Shown here: positions 32,440 through 40,927 of the stretch, in pieces
How positions within the stretch are numbered: position 1 is the stretch's first letter
Layout: every line of letters starts with the position of its first letter
Assembly: GCA_017463225.1 (NCBI GenBank)
Contig: JAFTPO010000025.1
Span: 1-49,423 of the forward strand
Origin: Lachnospiraceae bacterium
Lineage (GTDB): Bacteria; Bacillota; Clostridia; Lachnospirales; Lachnospiraceae
Length of the DNA stretch: 49,423 nucleotides
Direction: 5' to 3'
The notes under the pieces: generated by a model
Databases searched by the model: none
What the model saw: the letters and a program-made list of their open reading frames with translations, nothing else
What the model was told of the DNA's origin: nothing
Program-made: the position numbers and the translations under genes

Positions 32440-33366
32440 ATGAATATAAGCTATGGATTAACTCCTGAGGAATGTCCACAGCTTGTCATAGAAAAAAGGG
32501 GAAATCTAAATATATACAAGGTGAACTTTAAGTCCTTAAGTGAGCTTCACTTGTTTCTAAGTGAGAATCCTAAGGTTAATACCAATATTTTCTACACTCA
32601 AAAAAGTGAGAAGTCCTCTACAAAGTTCGCCGGTGAGCCCTTAGATGTGGCTATTGACTACTGTGTAGGTGGTTACGAGAAGGACTTTAGCATGTTTGTT
32701 AAGCTGAAGAAGGATATCGACAGAGTTAACATCAAGCATGTTCAAAGTAGAAAGGTTAGGCCTTCGGTGGTGGGCTCCAGACCTAATGTTCCCGCCTATG
32801 TGGCAGGTGCCCCAAAGTCTATGTACAGGATGGACAGGGTTAAGGAAAAGAAAGTTATAACTATATACATAAACCTGGCTTATGCAAACAGTGTTTCTGA
32901 GGCACAGATTAGAAATCGTGGAATTCTTACTCTCAATCTTGTGAAGATATTGGAGAACAATGATTACATCGTGAATTTCAAGGTGTTTGAGACCTGTATG
33001 GTTGGTCAGGAGGTATTTGCAGCGGGAGTGGGTATTAAAAGACCGGGAGAGCTACTTAATGTAAAGAAGTGCTATTACCCACTTTGTAGCAAGGAATTCC
33101 TTAGAAGAGTTATGTGTCGTATTAAGGAATCCATGCCATTTAAGGAGAACTGGCATATGAGCTACGGCCAGCTTATGAGCGACCATCACACCCGCTTGGT
33201 ATTAGGTATCCCTGAGGATGCCATTGTAATAAATTCCCCGGACCAGATGGGTATCGAGGGAAATGATATTTATGAGGATGCAGATAGATTCTTCGCTAAT
33301 CTAAATCTGGGCAGAGAGATAGTTGTTCCGGATTACGTTAGGGAGTCAAAGGAGGAGGATAAATAA
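32440..33366 (+). CDS. DUF7192-like protein, possible MoxR partner
   Basis: Protein of 308 residues. A-G-G-Y-type and S-V-V-G-S-R-P-N-V-P-A-Y-V-A-G-A-P-K-S-M-type segments resemble a phage-associated DUF7192 family. The middle (I-T-I-Y-I-N-L-A-Y) and L-V-K-I-L-E-N-N-D-Y-I-V-N-F-K-V-F-E look like a degenerate VWA-type alpha/beta fold. That would fit a CobT-like partner of the upstream AAA+ ATPase. A full MIDAS metal site is not evident. It starts 2 bases after the ATPase gene. The family call is from memory of sequence style only. Confidence 0.5.
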   Translation: MNISYGLTPEECPQLVIEKRGNLNIYKVNFKSLSELHLFLSENPKVNTNIFYTQKSEKSSTKFAGEPLDVAIDYCVGGYEKDFSMFVKLKKDIDRVNIKHVQSRKVRPSVVGSRPNVPAYVAGAPKSMYRMDRVKEKKVITIYINLAYANSVSEAQIRNRGILTLNLVKILENNDYIVNFKVFETCMVGQEVFAAGVGIKRPGELLNVKKCYYPLCSKEFLRRVMCRIKESMPFKENWHMSYGQLMSDHHTRLVLGIPEDAIVINSPDQMGIEGNDIYEDADRFFANLNLGREIVVPDYVRESKEEDK

Positions 33367-34418
33367 TGAGCAGTACGTTAATGAGCTATGATATGCTTCA
33401 AACCATAGCCAATAACCCGGAGATAAATCTTACAGAGGATGAGCTTCGTCAGGTAGATGAGTGCGTAAAGAGCATAGATTTGTCTGACTCTACAGCTGTA
33501 ATAGCTTATGGCTCTGATGTGCAGAAGAAGCTTTCTGAGTTGTCAGGAAGTATGCTTACTAATCTCAATGCACAGGACATAGATGATATAGGTGAGGTGC
33601 TTGATACCACAGTGGGCTACTTAAGGGATATAGAGGAGGAGAAGGCTAAGTTTTCTTTCTTCAAGAAGGCTAAGGAGCTTTCGGTAAGGGAGAAGTACAG
33701 AGAGGCTGAGAAGAACATTGATAAGGTTACAGATTCTCTTCAGCAGCATCAGGTTCGTCTTATGAAGGACTGTGCTATGCTAGACCAGATGTACCAGATG
33801 AATACGGTATATTTCAGAGATTTAAATGTAAAGATTGCCGCAGGAAAAAGAAAGCTGGACGACTGCAAGCACATCGAGATTCCCGCTTTGGAGAAGAAGG
33901 CTATCGAGTCAGGCTTGGCCCAGGATGCACAGGCAGTTACTGACCTTAAGAGTCAGATGGATAGATTAGAGAAGAAGATATATGAGCTGGAGCTTACCAG
34001 AACCATATCTCTTCAGTCAGCTCCACAGATTAGACTTATTCAGTCTAACCAGGCAACTATGGCTGAGAAGATTCAGTCCACATTGCTTAACACTATCCCT
34101 CTTTGGAAGAATCAGGTGGTTCTTGCCCTTGGTATGGAGCACACCAGACAGGCTGTTAAGGCTGAGAAGGAGATAAATGATATGACTAACAAGCTGCTTC
34201 TTAAGAATGCAGAAACACTTAAGCTGGCATCAGTGGAGACTATGCAGGCTGCAAATAGAGGCTTCGTGGATGTGGCAACTCTTGATGCTACCAACAAGCT
34301 TCTCATCGAGAGCTTAGACGAGGTGGCTCGTATACAGCAGGAGGGTCGTGACAGCAGAAGTGCTGCAGAGCTCGAGCTGGTTAGAATCGACGAAGAGATG
34401 AAGAACAGATTGATGTAA
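33366..34418 (+). CDS. TelA-like (toxic anion resistance family) coiled-coil protein
   Basis: Helical protein of 350 residues with the profile of the TelA/PF05816 family: a long coiled coil over residues 80-240, the tract I-R-L-I-Q-S-N-Q-A-T-M-A-E-K-I-Q near 224, then I-P-L-W-K-N-Q-V-V-L-A-L near 245. The family is linked to tellurite and antimicrobial tolerance, but its mechanism is unknown. Here it lies in an operon with an AAA+ ATPase and no Ter proteins, so a tellurite role should not be assumed. Its start overlaps the previous stop by one base. Confidence 0.78.
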   Translation: MSSTLMSYDMLQTIANNPEINLTEDELRQVDECVKSIDLSDSTAVIAYGSDVQKKLSELSGSMLTNLNAQDIDDIGEVLDTTVGYLRDIEEEKAKFSFFKKAKELSVREKYREAEKNIDKVTDSLQQHQVRLMKDCAMLDQMYQMNTVYFRDLNVKIAAGKRKLDDCKHIEIPALEKKAIESGLAQDAQAVTDLKSQMDRLEKKIYELELTRTISLQSAPQIRLIQSNQATMAEKIQSTLLNTIPLWKNQVVLALGMEHTRQAVKAEKEINDMTNKLLLKNAETLKLASVETMQAANRGFVDVATLDATNKLLIESLDEVARIQQEGRDSRSAAELELVRIDEEMKNRLM

Positions 34419-34432
34419 AAACTGAGGATTGT

Positions 34433-35101
34433 GTGACTATGAGCCATAATAATATGCTGGTATTTCTTCTGTATGGTATAAGCATATGCTATATAATTTT
34501 TATATCCCACAAGAAGCTGTTTAAGCCCCTGATACCTCTGGATATTCCGGAGATAAGACTGGGCATAAAAATGGTTGATACAGACCCGGGAGAGTACCCA
34601 CTAAGCGATGCTCAAATTAAATATGTGAGAAGACTGCTTAGAAGGTCTAACCTACTCTGGATAGTATTATTTCTTGTGGCAGAGGGTGTGGCATTATACG
34701 CCATCAATCAGGCCAAGGAGATATACAGCCCTAAGGTGGCCACAGTTCTTACAGCTATAACGGTGGTGGCAAACATATACTGCATAGTTTTTAGATTCTT
34801 GCACAATAAGAGAGTGTATAGGGATAACAAGCACTGCTTCAAGCGCAGACAGGGCTGCCTTATCAATGAGGACTCAAGGTCCATAGATGTTCACTATACC
34901 GCAGGTGGTAAAACTGACATTGAAACCTATCAATTCTACAAGGTTACTGTTGGAGTATATGATTGGGAGGGAAAGCCTAGAGCCTACTCTATGAGGATGG
35001 CAGATACCAGATATGATAAGCTTTTAAAAAGCGGCAAGTGTGATGTAATTACATTTAACGACAGCTTTGTGGCTATTTGTGATTTGAAGAAAGTAAAATA
35101 G
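34433..35101 (+). CDS. Membrane protein with three helices
   Basis: Protein of 222 residues with no family recognised. One N-terminal membrane helix (M-L-V-F-L-L-Y-G-I-S-I-C-Y-I-I-F-I) and two in the middle (L-L-W-I-V-L-F-L-V-A-E-G-V-A, then V-L-T-A-I-T-V-V-A-N-I-Y) precede a cytoplasmic or surface domain of about 100 residues. It follows the TelA-like gene by 14 bases and ends the operon with a terminator. The start may be GTG at 34433 or ATG at 34439. It could tether the AAA/TelA complex to the membrane (inference). Confidence 0.55.
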   Translation: MTMSHNNMLVFLLYGISICYIIFISHKKLFKPLIPLDIPEIRLGIKMVDTDPGEYPLSDAQIKYVRRLLRRSNLLWIVLFLVAEGVALYAINQAKEIYSPKVATVLTAITVVANIYCIVFRFLHNKRVYRDNKHCFKRRQGCLINEDSRSIDVHYTAGGKTDIETYQFYKVTVGVYDWEGKPRAYSMRMADTRYDKLLKSGKCDVITFNDSFVAICDLKKVK

Positions 35102-35111
35102 AGAATTTTTC

Positions 35112-35135
35112 AAGGGGCATTTCGCCCCTTTTCTT
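35112..35135 (+). terminator. Terminator of the AAA/TelA operon
   Basis: Stem AAGGGGC / GCCCCTT with loop ATTTC and a short T-rich tail. Confidence 0.75.
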
Positions 35136-35136
35136 G

Positions 35137-35184
35137 TTGACAAATTCTAGAATGTATCGTATTATTAGTATACGCAGTGCGTAT
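35137..35184 (+). promoter_or_regulatory. Promoter with palindromic operator before the XRE gene
   Basis: TTGACA (35137-35142), 17 bp, TATTAT (35160-35165). A 15-bp palindrome, ATACGCA-G-TGCGTAT, covers 35170-35184 at the transcription start, the usual place for an autorepressor site. The downstream XRE protein is the natural candidate to bind it. Confidence 0.75.
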
Positions 35185-35200
35185 GAAGGGCAGGATAGAG

Positions 35201-35407
35201 ATGGATTTGAGAGAAGAATTAATAAAGTTAAGAGAAAGTACTAATATGAATAGAAGACAGTTTTCTGAGTATTTTCATATCCCTTACCGAACTATGCAGG
35301 ATTGGGAATTGGGGAATAGAAGTATGCCTGAATATTTGCTTCGACTGATGGCATACAAGGTTATGGTTGAAAAACTGGATAAAAAGGGGGAAGATACATA
35401 TGAATGA
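35201..35407 (+). CDS. XRE-family DNA-binding protein
   Basis: Protein of 68 residues consisting of one helix-turn-helix: L-I-K-L-R-E-S-T-N-M-N-R-R-Q-F-S-E-Y-F, then I-P-Y-R-T-M-Q-D-W-E-L-G-N-R. It probably represses its own promoter through the adjacent palindrome. The ATG at 35201 is chosen because the GTG at 35177 lies within the operator. Its last codons overlap the start of the Bro-N gene by 8 bases, so the two form one unit. Confidence 0.75.
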   Translation: MDLREELIKLRESTNMNRRQFSEYFHIPYRTMQDWELGNRSMPEYLLRLMAYKVMVEKLDKKGEDTYE

Positions 35408-36272
35408 TAATGTGCAATTATTTGAAGACCAGCCTATAAGAGCTGCATGGGATGAAGAAAATGAAGAGTGGTATTTTTCTGTGGTTGATGTTGTGCGAGT
35501 ATTGACTGAACAGTCAACCCAAAGAGGAGCTAGTAACTATTGGGCCAAATTAAAGGAACGATTGATAAAAGAGGGAGCTGGTGAACTGCTGACAAAATGT
35601 CAGCAATTGAAATTAAAAGCGGAAGATGGCAAAAAAAGGAATACCGATGTTGCCGACACCGAACAGCTTTTGCGTATTATACAGTCTATTCCATCTAAGA
35701 AAGCAGAACCATTTAAGCTTTGGTTAGCGCAGGTAGGTAGGGAAAGAATAGAAGAAACAATAGATCCGGAACTGACCATTGATAGAGCTTTAGCTACATA
35801 TCTTAAAAAGGGATATTCCAGAGAGTGGATTAATCAAAGACTACAAGCTATTCAAGTGCGTAAAGAACTTACAGATGAATGGCAGGATAGAGGTGTTAGT
35901 GCAGGTAAAGAATTTGCTATATTAACTGATGAAATAACAAAAGCTTGGTCGGGAATGAGTACTAGGGAATACAAGAACTATAAAGGCTTGAAGAAAGAAA
36001 ATCTTAGAGATAATATGAGCACAACGGAAATAGTACTTAATATGTTAGCAGAAACAGCCACTAAAGAGATATCAAAACAAGTAAAGCCAACCAGCTTTGA
36101 TGAGAATAAGAATGTAGCTAAAAGGGGTGGAGATATAGCGGGTAATGCACGAAAGGCTATAGAAGTTGAGATAGGGAAATCTGTGATTACATCTGAGAAT
36201 GCAACACAGTTAAACAAAGCGGTTTTAGATATGTTAGAAGTATCGTCAAAGATTGTTGATACTGATGATTAG
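35400..36272 (+). CDS. Bro-N domain protein (phage antirepressor-like)
   Basis: Protein of 290 residues. The N-terminal 110 residues are a Bro-N-type domain (I-R-A-A-W-D-E-E-N-E-E-W-Y-F-S-V-V-D-V-V, then F-K-L-W-L-A-Q-V-G-R-E-R-I-E-E). The C-terminal part is helical and rich in Lys/Glu, as in the DinD/antirepressor relatives of bacteria. Known relatives act as antirepressors in phages or as damage-response proteins. Paired with an XRE regulator, it may be a domesticated phage switch. The ATG at 35400 follows AAAAAGGGGGAAG. Confidence 0.7.
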   Translation: MNDNVQLFEDQPIRAAWDEENEEWYFSVVDVVRVLTEQSTQRGASNYWAKLKERLIKEGAGELLTKCQQLKLKAEDGKKRNTDVADTEQLLRIIQSIPSKKAEPFKLWLAQVGRERIEETIDPELTIDRALATYLKKGYSREWINQRLQAIQVRKELTDEWQDRGVSAGKEFAILTDEITKAWSGMSTREYKNYKGLKKENLRDNMSTTEIVLNMLAETATKEISKQVKPTSFDENKNVAKRGGDIAGNARKAIEVEIGKSVITSENATQLNKAVLDMLEVSSKIVDTDD

Positions 36273-36316
36273 ATGTAGCAGACTAAATATCAGTATTATT
36301 TTCAATAATTAACTTC

Positions 36317-36345
36317 TTGACACAAGACAGTCATAGTGATATAAC
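36317..36345 (+). promoter_or_regulatory. Promoter of the trp T-box transcript
   Basis: TTGACA (36317-36322), 17 bp, TATAAC (36340-36345). It lies about 30 bases before the T-box structure. Confidence 0.7.
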
Positions 36346-36375
36346 AAGTGCATATAATAAAATATATCTAAACCG

Positions 36376-36643
36376 TTGACGCGGAGATAACGTTAATTAT
36401 GCTTCTACAGAGAGCCTGGGTAGCTGAGAGCCGGGTGAAAAACAGGTTAGCAAATGGACCGCTGAGGGCGCAGTCAAATGTGTTTTATAACACAGAGTAT
36501 TCTGCGACGTGAGGGCATACGTCAGTTGCCGGAGATATGATAGTATCTTGCTAAGAGCGTGAGTACACGAATCAAGGTGGCACCGCGGATAATCTAAGTT
36601 TATTCGTCCTTGACAGATGTTATAAGTCTGTCAAGGACTTTTT
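36376..36643 (+). ncRNA. T-box riboswitch, probably sensing uncharged tRNA-Trp
   Basis: The conserved T-box AAGGTGGCACCGCGG is at 36574-36588. A terminator stem (36606-36617 with 36627-36638) and five T follow. In stem I, TGG at 36455-36457, followed by A, sits at the expected specifier position and codes for Trp. The antiterminator bulge reads TGGC, which fits a tRNA with discriminator G, as in bacterial tRNA-Trp. When tRNA-Trp is uncharged, readthrough into trpB is expected. The specifier assignment was made by eye. Confidence 0.92.
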
Positions 36644-36650
36644 GCGTGTT

Positions 36651-36704
36651 GCAATGAGCCATGCGAAGCGTAGCGAACCTGTCGGCATGGCTCAATGCTG
36701 CGAG
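36651..36704 (+). other. Stable hairpin between the T-box terminator and trpB
   Basis: GCAATGAGCCATGC and GCATGGCTCAATGC form a stem with 13 of 14 pairs around a 26-base loop. There is no T-run, and a strong ribosome binding site for the following 30-codon frame begins shortly after. The role is unknown. Confidence 0.55.
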
Positions 36705-36723
36705 TAACGAGGAGGTGAGTGTT

Positions 36724-36816
36724 ATGCAATTATTAAAAATATTCAATCAGAGTGTGGTCAGACGATGGCGTAGCACTCAGAAAGATAGTAATCATAAAGG
36801 TAACACAACAATATAA
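36724..36816 (+). CDS. Possible small basic peptide, 30 residues
   Basis: The ATG at 36724 has a strong ribosome binding site (GAGGAGGTGAGTGTT). The peptide is basic, with R-R-W-R in the middle and one Trp. It lies between the T-box and trpB and would be translated from the same transcript. It may be a leader peptide, a small protein or the remains of a trp gene; no relative is recognised. Confidence 0.35.
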   Translation: MQLLKIFNQSVVRRWRSTQKDSNHKGNTTI

Positions 36817-36883
36817 CAAATTTAGTTTACAAAACAAAACTTTAATTAAGAATTCAAAAATATAGATTATGGAGGACAAAACT

Positions 36884-38101
36884 ATGACTTTTAACAATAT
36901 CGATTTCAACACATATTTCAAGAACTATCCAGATGCAAACGGTTACTATGGAAAGTACGGCGGAGCATACATCGCGCCTGAGCTTAAGAAGGCTATGGAG
37001 GAGATTAACGAAGCTTACTTCACCATCTGTAAGTCCAGCAAATTCATCAGTGAGCTAAGAAGAATCCGTAAGGAGTTTCAGGGAAGACCAACCCCTATAT
37101 CATATCTTGAGAGACTTTCAGGCTCTCTGGGAAATGTTCAGCTTTATGTAAAAAGAGAGGACTTAAATCATACAGGAGCCCACAAGCTTAATCACTGTAT
37201 GGGCGAAGCACTTCTTGCAAAATACATGGGCAAGAAGAAGGTAATCGCAGAAACTGGAGCAGGTCAGCATGGTGTGGCTCTTGCAACTGCAGCAGCATAC
37301 TTTGGACTTGAATGTGACATCTATATGGGTGCTGTAGATATCAAGAAGCAGGCTCCAAATGTTGCCCGTATGAAGATTCTTGGCGCAAATGTAGTGGAGG
37401 TAACTCATGGTCTTGCAACTTTGAAAGAAGCTGTAGACGCAGCATTTGAGGCATATTGCAAGGAGTACAAGGATGCTATATACTGCATTGGTTCAGTGGT
37501 AGGACCACATCCATTCCCTATGATGGTTAGAGACTTCCAGAGCGTAGTTGGTATCGAGGCGCGTTCCCAGTTTCTGGAGATGACTGGTGAGCTTCCTGAC
37601 GCAGTAGTGGCCTGTGTGGGCGGTGGCTCAAATGCCATGGGAATGTTCTCAGGCTTCCTTAATGACCCAGTCGATATCTACGGCGTAGAGCCACTTGGTC
37701 GTGGAACTGCCCTTGGCGACCACGCAGCAAGCCTTAAGTACGGAACTGAAGGAATTATGCATGGCTTTAACAGTATTATGCTTAAGGATGAAAATGGTGA
37801 GCCCGCCCCTGTTTATTCAGTAGCCAGCGGACTTGACTATCCATCTAGTGGCCCGGAGCATGCATTCCTCCACGACCTTGGAAGAGTTAAGTATGATGTG
37901 GTAGATGATGAGGAAACCATCGACGCTTTCTTCAAGCTTTCAAGACTTGAGGGAATCATCCCAGCCATCGAAAGCTCACACGCTGTGGCATACGGTATGA
38001 AGCTGGCTAAGGAGATGGGTAAGGGTTCAATTCTTATAAATCTGTCAGGTAGAGGAGATAAGGATATGGATTATATTATAGAGAAGTATGGGATAAGGTA
38101 A
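36884..38101 (+). CDS. trpB: Tryptophan synthase beta chain
   Basis: PLP-dependent enzyme of 405 residues that makes tryptophan from indole and serine. The PLP lysine is Lys101 in [18 protein letters not shown] and the phosphate-binding G-G-G-S-N-A-M-G are intact, as is the C-terminal S-G-R-G-D-K. The opening ([10 protein letters not shown]) is that of classical TrpB1. It is controlled by the upstream T-box. No trpA or other trp gene is adjacent in the window, so it may act on scavenged indole or with a distant TrpA. The ATG at 36884 follows TGGAGG and is preferred over the ATG at 36869. Confidence 0.96.
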   Translation: MTFNNIDFNTYFKNYPDANGYYGKYGGAYIAPELKKAMEEINEAYFTICKSSKFISELRRIRKEFQGRPTPISYLERLSGSLGNVQLYVKREDLNHTGAHKLNHCMGEALLAKYMGKKKVIAETGAGQHGVALATAAAYFGLECDIYMGAVDIKKQAPNVARMKILGANVVEVTHGLATLKEAVDAAFEAYCKEYKDAIYCIGSVVGPHPFPMMVRDFQSVVGIEARSQFLEMTGELPDAVVACVGGGSNAMGMFSGFLNDPVDIYGVEPLGRGTALGDHAASLKYGTEGIMHGFNSIMLKDENGEPAPVYSVASGLDYPSSGPEHAFLHDLGRVKYDVVDDEETIDAFFKLSRLEGIIPAIESSHAVAYGMKLAKEMGKGSILINLSGRGDKDMDYIIEKYGIR

Positions 38102-38130
38102 GAGAAAACAGTACCAAATGTGATAAAAAT

Positions 38131-38185
38131 AAGCTATAATCTGTGTTGAGAGATGTTGATTGAGACATGGATTATAGCTTTATTA
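38131..38185 (+). terminator. Possible terminator after trpB
   Basis: AAGCTATAATC at 38131 pairs perfectly with GATTATAGCTT at 38170, followed by TATTATTAT. The loop of 28 bases is long and the T-run is weak, so the call is tentative. Confidence 0.4.
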
Positions 38186-38268
38186 TTATCAACAGGGGAA
38201 ATAATGTCAATGTTTCCCATGTGGGGAATTTGTTGTGTACTGATTTTGAACCAATGAAGGAGGATAAT

Positions 38269-38745
38269 ATGAAAAAGAAAATATTGAATCTTTTATTTGT
38301 TATATGCGTACTTATCATTATCGTACTCTTATTATTAAAATGGAATGAAGAACGATTTGCAAAATTAAGATTATATGGAGTAGAGAAAATTGTTGTGACC
38401 CGTGTATTTGATGGGAATGGAAGATTTTCTTATATTGATGGGTTTGAGGAAGTTGTTATAAGTGATAAGACAGAAGTGAAGAAGTTTAGAAAACTCTTGT
38501 TTTCCACAGATACCAGGGGGATTTGGTTTGAAGCTGGTGATGTACTGGGATGGGAGTATGCATTTTCTATAGAGGTATATTATGAAGATGGATATATGGA
38601 AGAAATAATATGTCGAGATAATGACACTATGGCTAAACGATTATCTTATGAATATTCTTATGCGTTGGGGGATGAAAATAAGGTATATGCATATTGCTAT
38701 GATTTGTTTTTTGATGAAGTAAATCCTGCATTTCCGGATAAATAG
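38269..38745 (+). CDS. Single-pass membrane protein, 158 residues
   Basis: A strong N-terminal membrane helix (I-L-N-L-L-F-V-I-C-V-L-I-I-I-V-L-L-L-L) is followed by an acidic, beta-rich extracellular domain of about 130 residues. No family is recognised. The ATG at 38269 follows GAAGGAGGATAAT. Upstream codons back to 38167 are open but lie in the hairpin after trpB. Confidence 0.6.
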   Translation: MKKKILNLLFVICVLIIIVLLLLKWNEERFAKLRLYGVEKIVVTRVFDGNGRFSYIDGFEEVVISDKTEVKKFRKLLFSTDTRGIWFEAGDVLGWEYAFSIEVYYEDGYMEEIICRDNDTMAKRLSYEYSYALGDENKVYAYCYDLFFDEVNPAFPDK

Positions 38746-38823
38746 CTAGTGAATTTAAAGGACATAGATCAAAATATTTGTATAAATGAACGATATACAG
38801 AGTAATTTGTTAGGAGAAGAAAA

Positions 38824-39351
38824 ATGAGTAATAAAACAGTTTTGACATTAAAAAATTACCCTGCCATACTATTACTGTTTGTGTCAATAATATCTCTAGG
38901 ATTGTTTACTGATGGTTCAGAGTTTGGGCATATTTTTGAAAGTATAATGAGAATATATTCAATAGCTGTATCCTTGGTAGTGCCTGTAGTATGCATATTA
39001 ATCAGTATCTATGTTAAGATAAAAGTCAAACTAAATGGCTCAACACCTGGCGAAATTTTAAAGCAATGTGTAGAGATTAAATTAGCACATAAGGATGTAT
39101 ATGTGGCTTTTGTGATACTAGGAACTATTTGTACCATAACTGTATTTCCTATAATGGTAACATTTATGATTATATTTGTGGTTTGGTCGATGCAATTTCA
39201 AACTGGATATATAGGAAAAATGGGAATGCAAGCAATGTACGAATCAGGAACTGTTGATGAACAGACATATAAGAAATATTTGAACTCTAGATACATAATC
39301 TTTAGGGATATTAAGGTGATTCAAGATATAGTGAAGGACAAGAATATATAA
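38824..39351 (+). CDS. Multi-pass membrane protein, 175 residues
   Basis: Three hydrophobic segments are seen: A-I-L-L-L-F-V-S-I-I-S-L-G-L-F near residue 14, I-A-V-S-L-V-V-P-V-V-C-I-L-I-S-I-Y near 46, and a longer paired segment near 95-125. The C-terminus is cytoplasmic-like and charged. No family is recognised. The gene follows the preceding membrane protein gene, whose composition it shares, and could be cotranscribed with it. Confidence 0.55.
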   Translation: MSNKTVLTLKNYPAILLLFVSIISLGLFTDGSEFGHIFESIMRIYSIAVSLVVPVVCILISIYVKIKVKLNGSTPGEILKQCVEIKLAHKDVYVAFVILGTICTITVFPIMVTFMIIFVVWSMQFQTGYIGKMGMQAMYESGTVDEQTYKKYLNSRYIIFRDIKVIQDIVKDKNI

Positions 39352-39358
39352 ACTAAAA

Positions 39359-39407
39359 CCAGAGGGTGGATGTAACTAATCTTAGTTGCAGAGATCCTCT
39401 GGTTTTA
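39359..39407 (+). terminator. Terminator after the membrane protein pair
   Basis: AACCAGAGG and CCTCTGGTT form a 9-bp stem with an inner stem-like region and a TTTTAT tail. Confidence 0.7.
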
Positions 39408-39425
39408 TTCATTCCGCTTCTTTCC

Positions 39426-39518
39426 TTGACAATCCCCATACAAAATGTTTTAATCAAAAAGGTTCGCCACATCTTGGCGGACCTTCATAAAGTTATTACC
39501 TAATTCGGAGGACATACT
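39426..39518 (+). promoter_or_regulatory. Promoter and 5' hairpin of the NSS transporter gene
   Basis: TTGACA (39426-39431), 17 bp, TTTAAT (39449-39454). The hairpin AAGGTTCGCCA / TGGCGGACCTT (10 of 11 pairs) follows at 39459-39485, at the very start of the transcript and about 33 bases before the ATG. It has no T-run, so it may stabilise the mRNA or bind a regulator. Confidence 0.55.
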
Positions 39519-40868
39519 ATGGAAAGAGAAAAATTAGGCAGCAGACTGGGCTTTCTGCTTCTTAGCGCAGGCTGTGCCATAGGAATAGGAAATGTATGGA
39601 AGTTCCCATATATGGCGGGACAGTACGGTGGTGGAGCATTTGTACTTGTGTACTTATTCTTCCTTATCGTTATGGGAGTTCCAGTGCTTACTATGGAGTT
39701 TTCACTTGGACGTGCATCCCAGAAGAGTCCGGTAAAGCTGTATCAGCAACTTGAAAAGCCGGGCCAGAAGTGGCACATTCACGGCTACGCAGCTATGATT
39801 GGTAACTACCTTCTTATGATGTTTTACACCATCGTATCAGGTTGGATGGTTCAGTATTTTGTAAGGATTGCAAAGGGTGATTTTGAAGGAGCGGATGCTG
39901 CTAAGGTTAAGGAAATTTTTGCTGGCATGAAGGCAGAGCCTGTAAGTATGGTTGTATATACAGCTATCGTTATTATCCTCGGATTTTTGGTTTGCTCGAT
40001 AGGTCTTCAGAAGGGACTTGAGCGAGTTACTAAGGTTATGATGATTGCACTTCTTGTGATTATGGTTGTTCTTGCCATTAATAGTGCAACTATGGATGGT
40101 GGCGCTGAAGGTCTTAAGTTCTACCTTGTGCCGGATTTTCAGAGAATGGCAGATATCGGCATAGGTGAGGTTATAGTAGGTGCTATGAATCAGGCATTCT
40201 TCACCCTTAGCTTAGGTATCGGTTCCATGGCTATATTTGGTAGCTATATAAATAGGGACAGAGCTCTTATGGGTGAGGCTGTAAGCGTTGCTTCTCTCGA
40301 TACATTTGTGGCATTTACCTCAGGACTTATTATCTTCCCAGCTTGCTTTGCGTATGGAGTTGATGTAAATGCAGGTCCGGACCTTATATTTATCACTCTT
40401 CCTAACATATTCAATAATATGACTATGGGAAGGGTTTGGGGAACGCTGTTTTTTGTATTCCTTACATTTGCAGCATTCTCAACAGTGCTTGGAGTATTTG
40501 AAAATATCATATCCTGTAACATGGATCTCTTTGGCTGGAGCAGAAAGAAGACTTGCTTTATCAATACCATCCTTATGATAGTATTATCACTTCCATGTGC
40601 ACTTGGTTTCAATGTACTTGATGACGTGGTTGTAGCAGGCAAGAACATTATGGATATGGAGGATTTTGCAGTAAGTAATATCCTTCTTCCTCTTGGTTCA
40701 TTGTGCTTCGTGCTCTTCTGTACACTTAGATACGGCTTTGGATTTGATAAGTTTATGGAGGAGGCCAATACTGGAAAGGGTCTCAAGGTAAAGAAGTGGA
40801 TGAAGCCATATATGACATATGTGCTTCCGATTATAGTTCTTGTAATATTTATTATGGGACTGATTTGA
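39519..40868 (+). CDS. Sodium-dependent transporter, NSS family
   Basis: Membrane protein of 449 residues of the neurotransmitter:sodium symporter family, with 11 or so membrane helices. The first helix has the family signature G-F-L-L-L-S-A-G-C-A-I-G-I-G-N-V-W-K-F-P-Y, with the unwound glycine region that binds sodium and substrate. Bacterial relatives import amino acids such as tryptophan or leucine. The nearby trpB makes tryptophan a tempting guess, but nothing in the sequence proves it. The ATG at 39519 follows CGGAGG. Confidence 0.92.
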   Translation: MEREKLGSRLGFLLLSAGCAIGIGNVWKFPYMAGQYGGGAFVLVYLFFLIVMGVPVLTMEFSLGRASQKSPVKLYQQLEKPGQKWHIHGYAAMIGNYLLMMFYTIVSGWMVQYFVRIAKGDFEGADAAKVKEIFAGMKAEPVSMVVYTAIVIILGFLVCSIGLQKGLERVTKVMMIALLVIMVVLAINSATMDGGAEGLKFYLVPDFQRMADIGIGEVIVGAMNQAFFTLSLGIGSMAIFGSYINRDRALMGEAVSVASLDTFVAFTSGLIIFPACFAYGVDVNAGPDLIFITLPNIFNNMTMGRVWGTLFFVFLTFAAFSTVLGVFENIISCNMDLFGWSRKKTCFINTILMIVLSLPCALGFNVLDDVVVAGKNIMDMEDFAVSNILLPLGSLCFVLFCTLRYGFGFDKFMEEANTGKGLKVKKWMKPYMTYVLPIIVLVIFIMGLI

Positions 40869-40885
40869 TACTTAGATAAAACACA

Positions 40886-40927
40886 AAAGCTCACCTATAC
40901 TGTACGCGTATAGGTGAGCTTTTGTGA
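40886..40927. terminator. Bidirectional terminator between the NSS transporter and uma2
   Basis: AAAAGCTCACCTATAC and GTATAGGTGAGCTTTT form a perfect stem around TGTACGC, with A-run and T-run on opposite sides, serving both converging genes. Confidence 0.9.

Noticed and set aside
33366-34418. Tellurite resistance locus
   Set aside because: The TelA-like gene has no TerB, TerC or TerD neighbours, so the name of the family is not evidence for that role.
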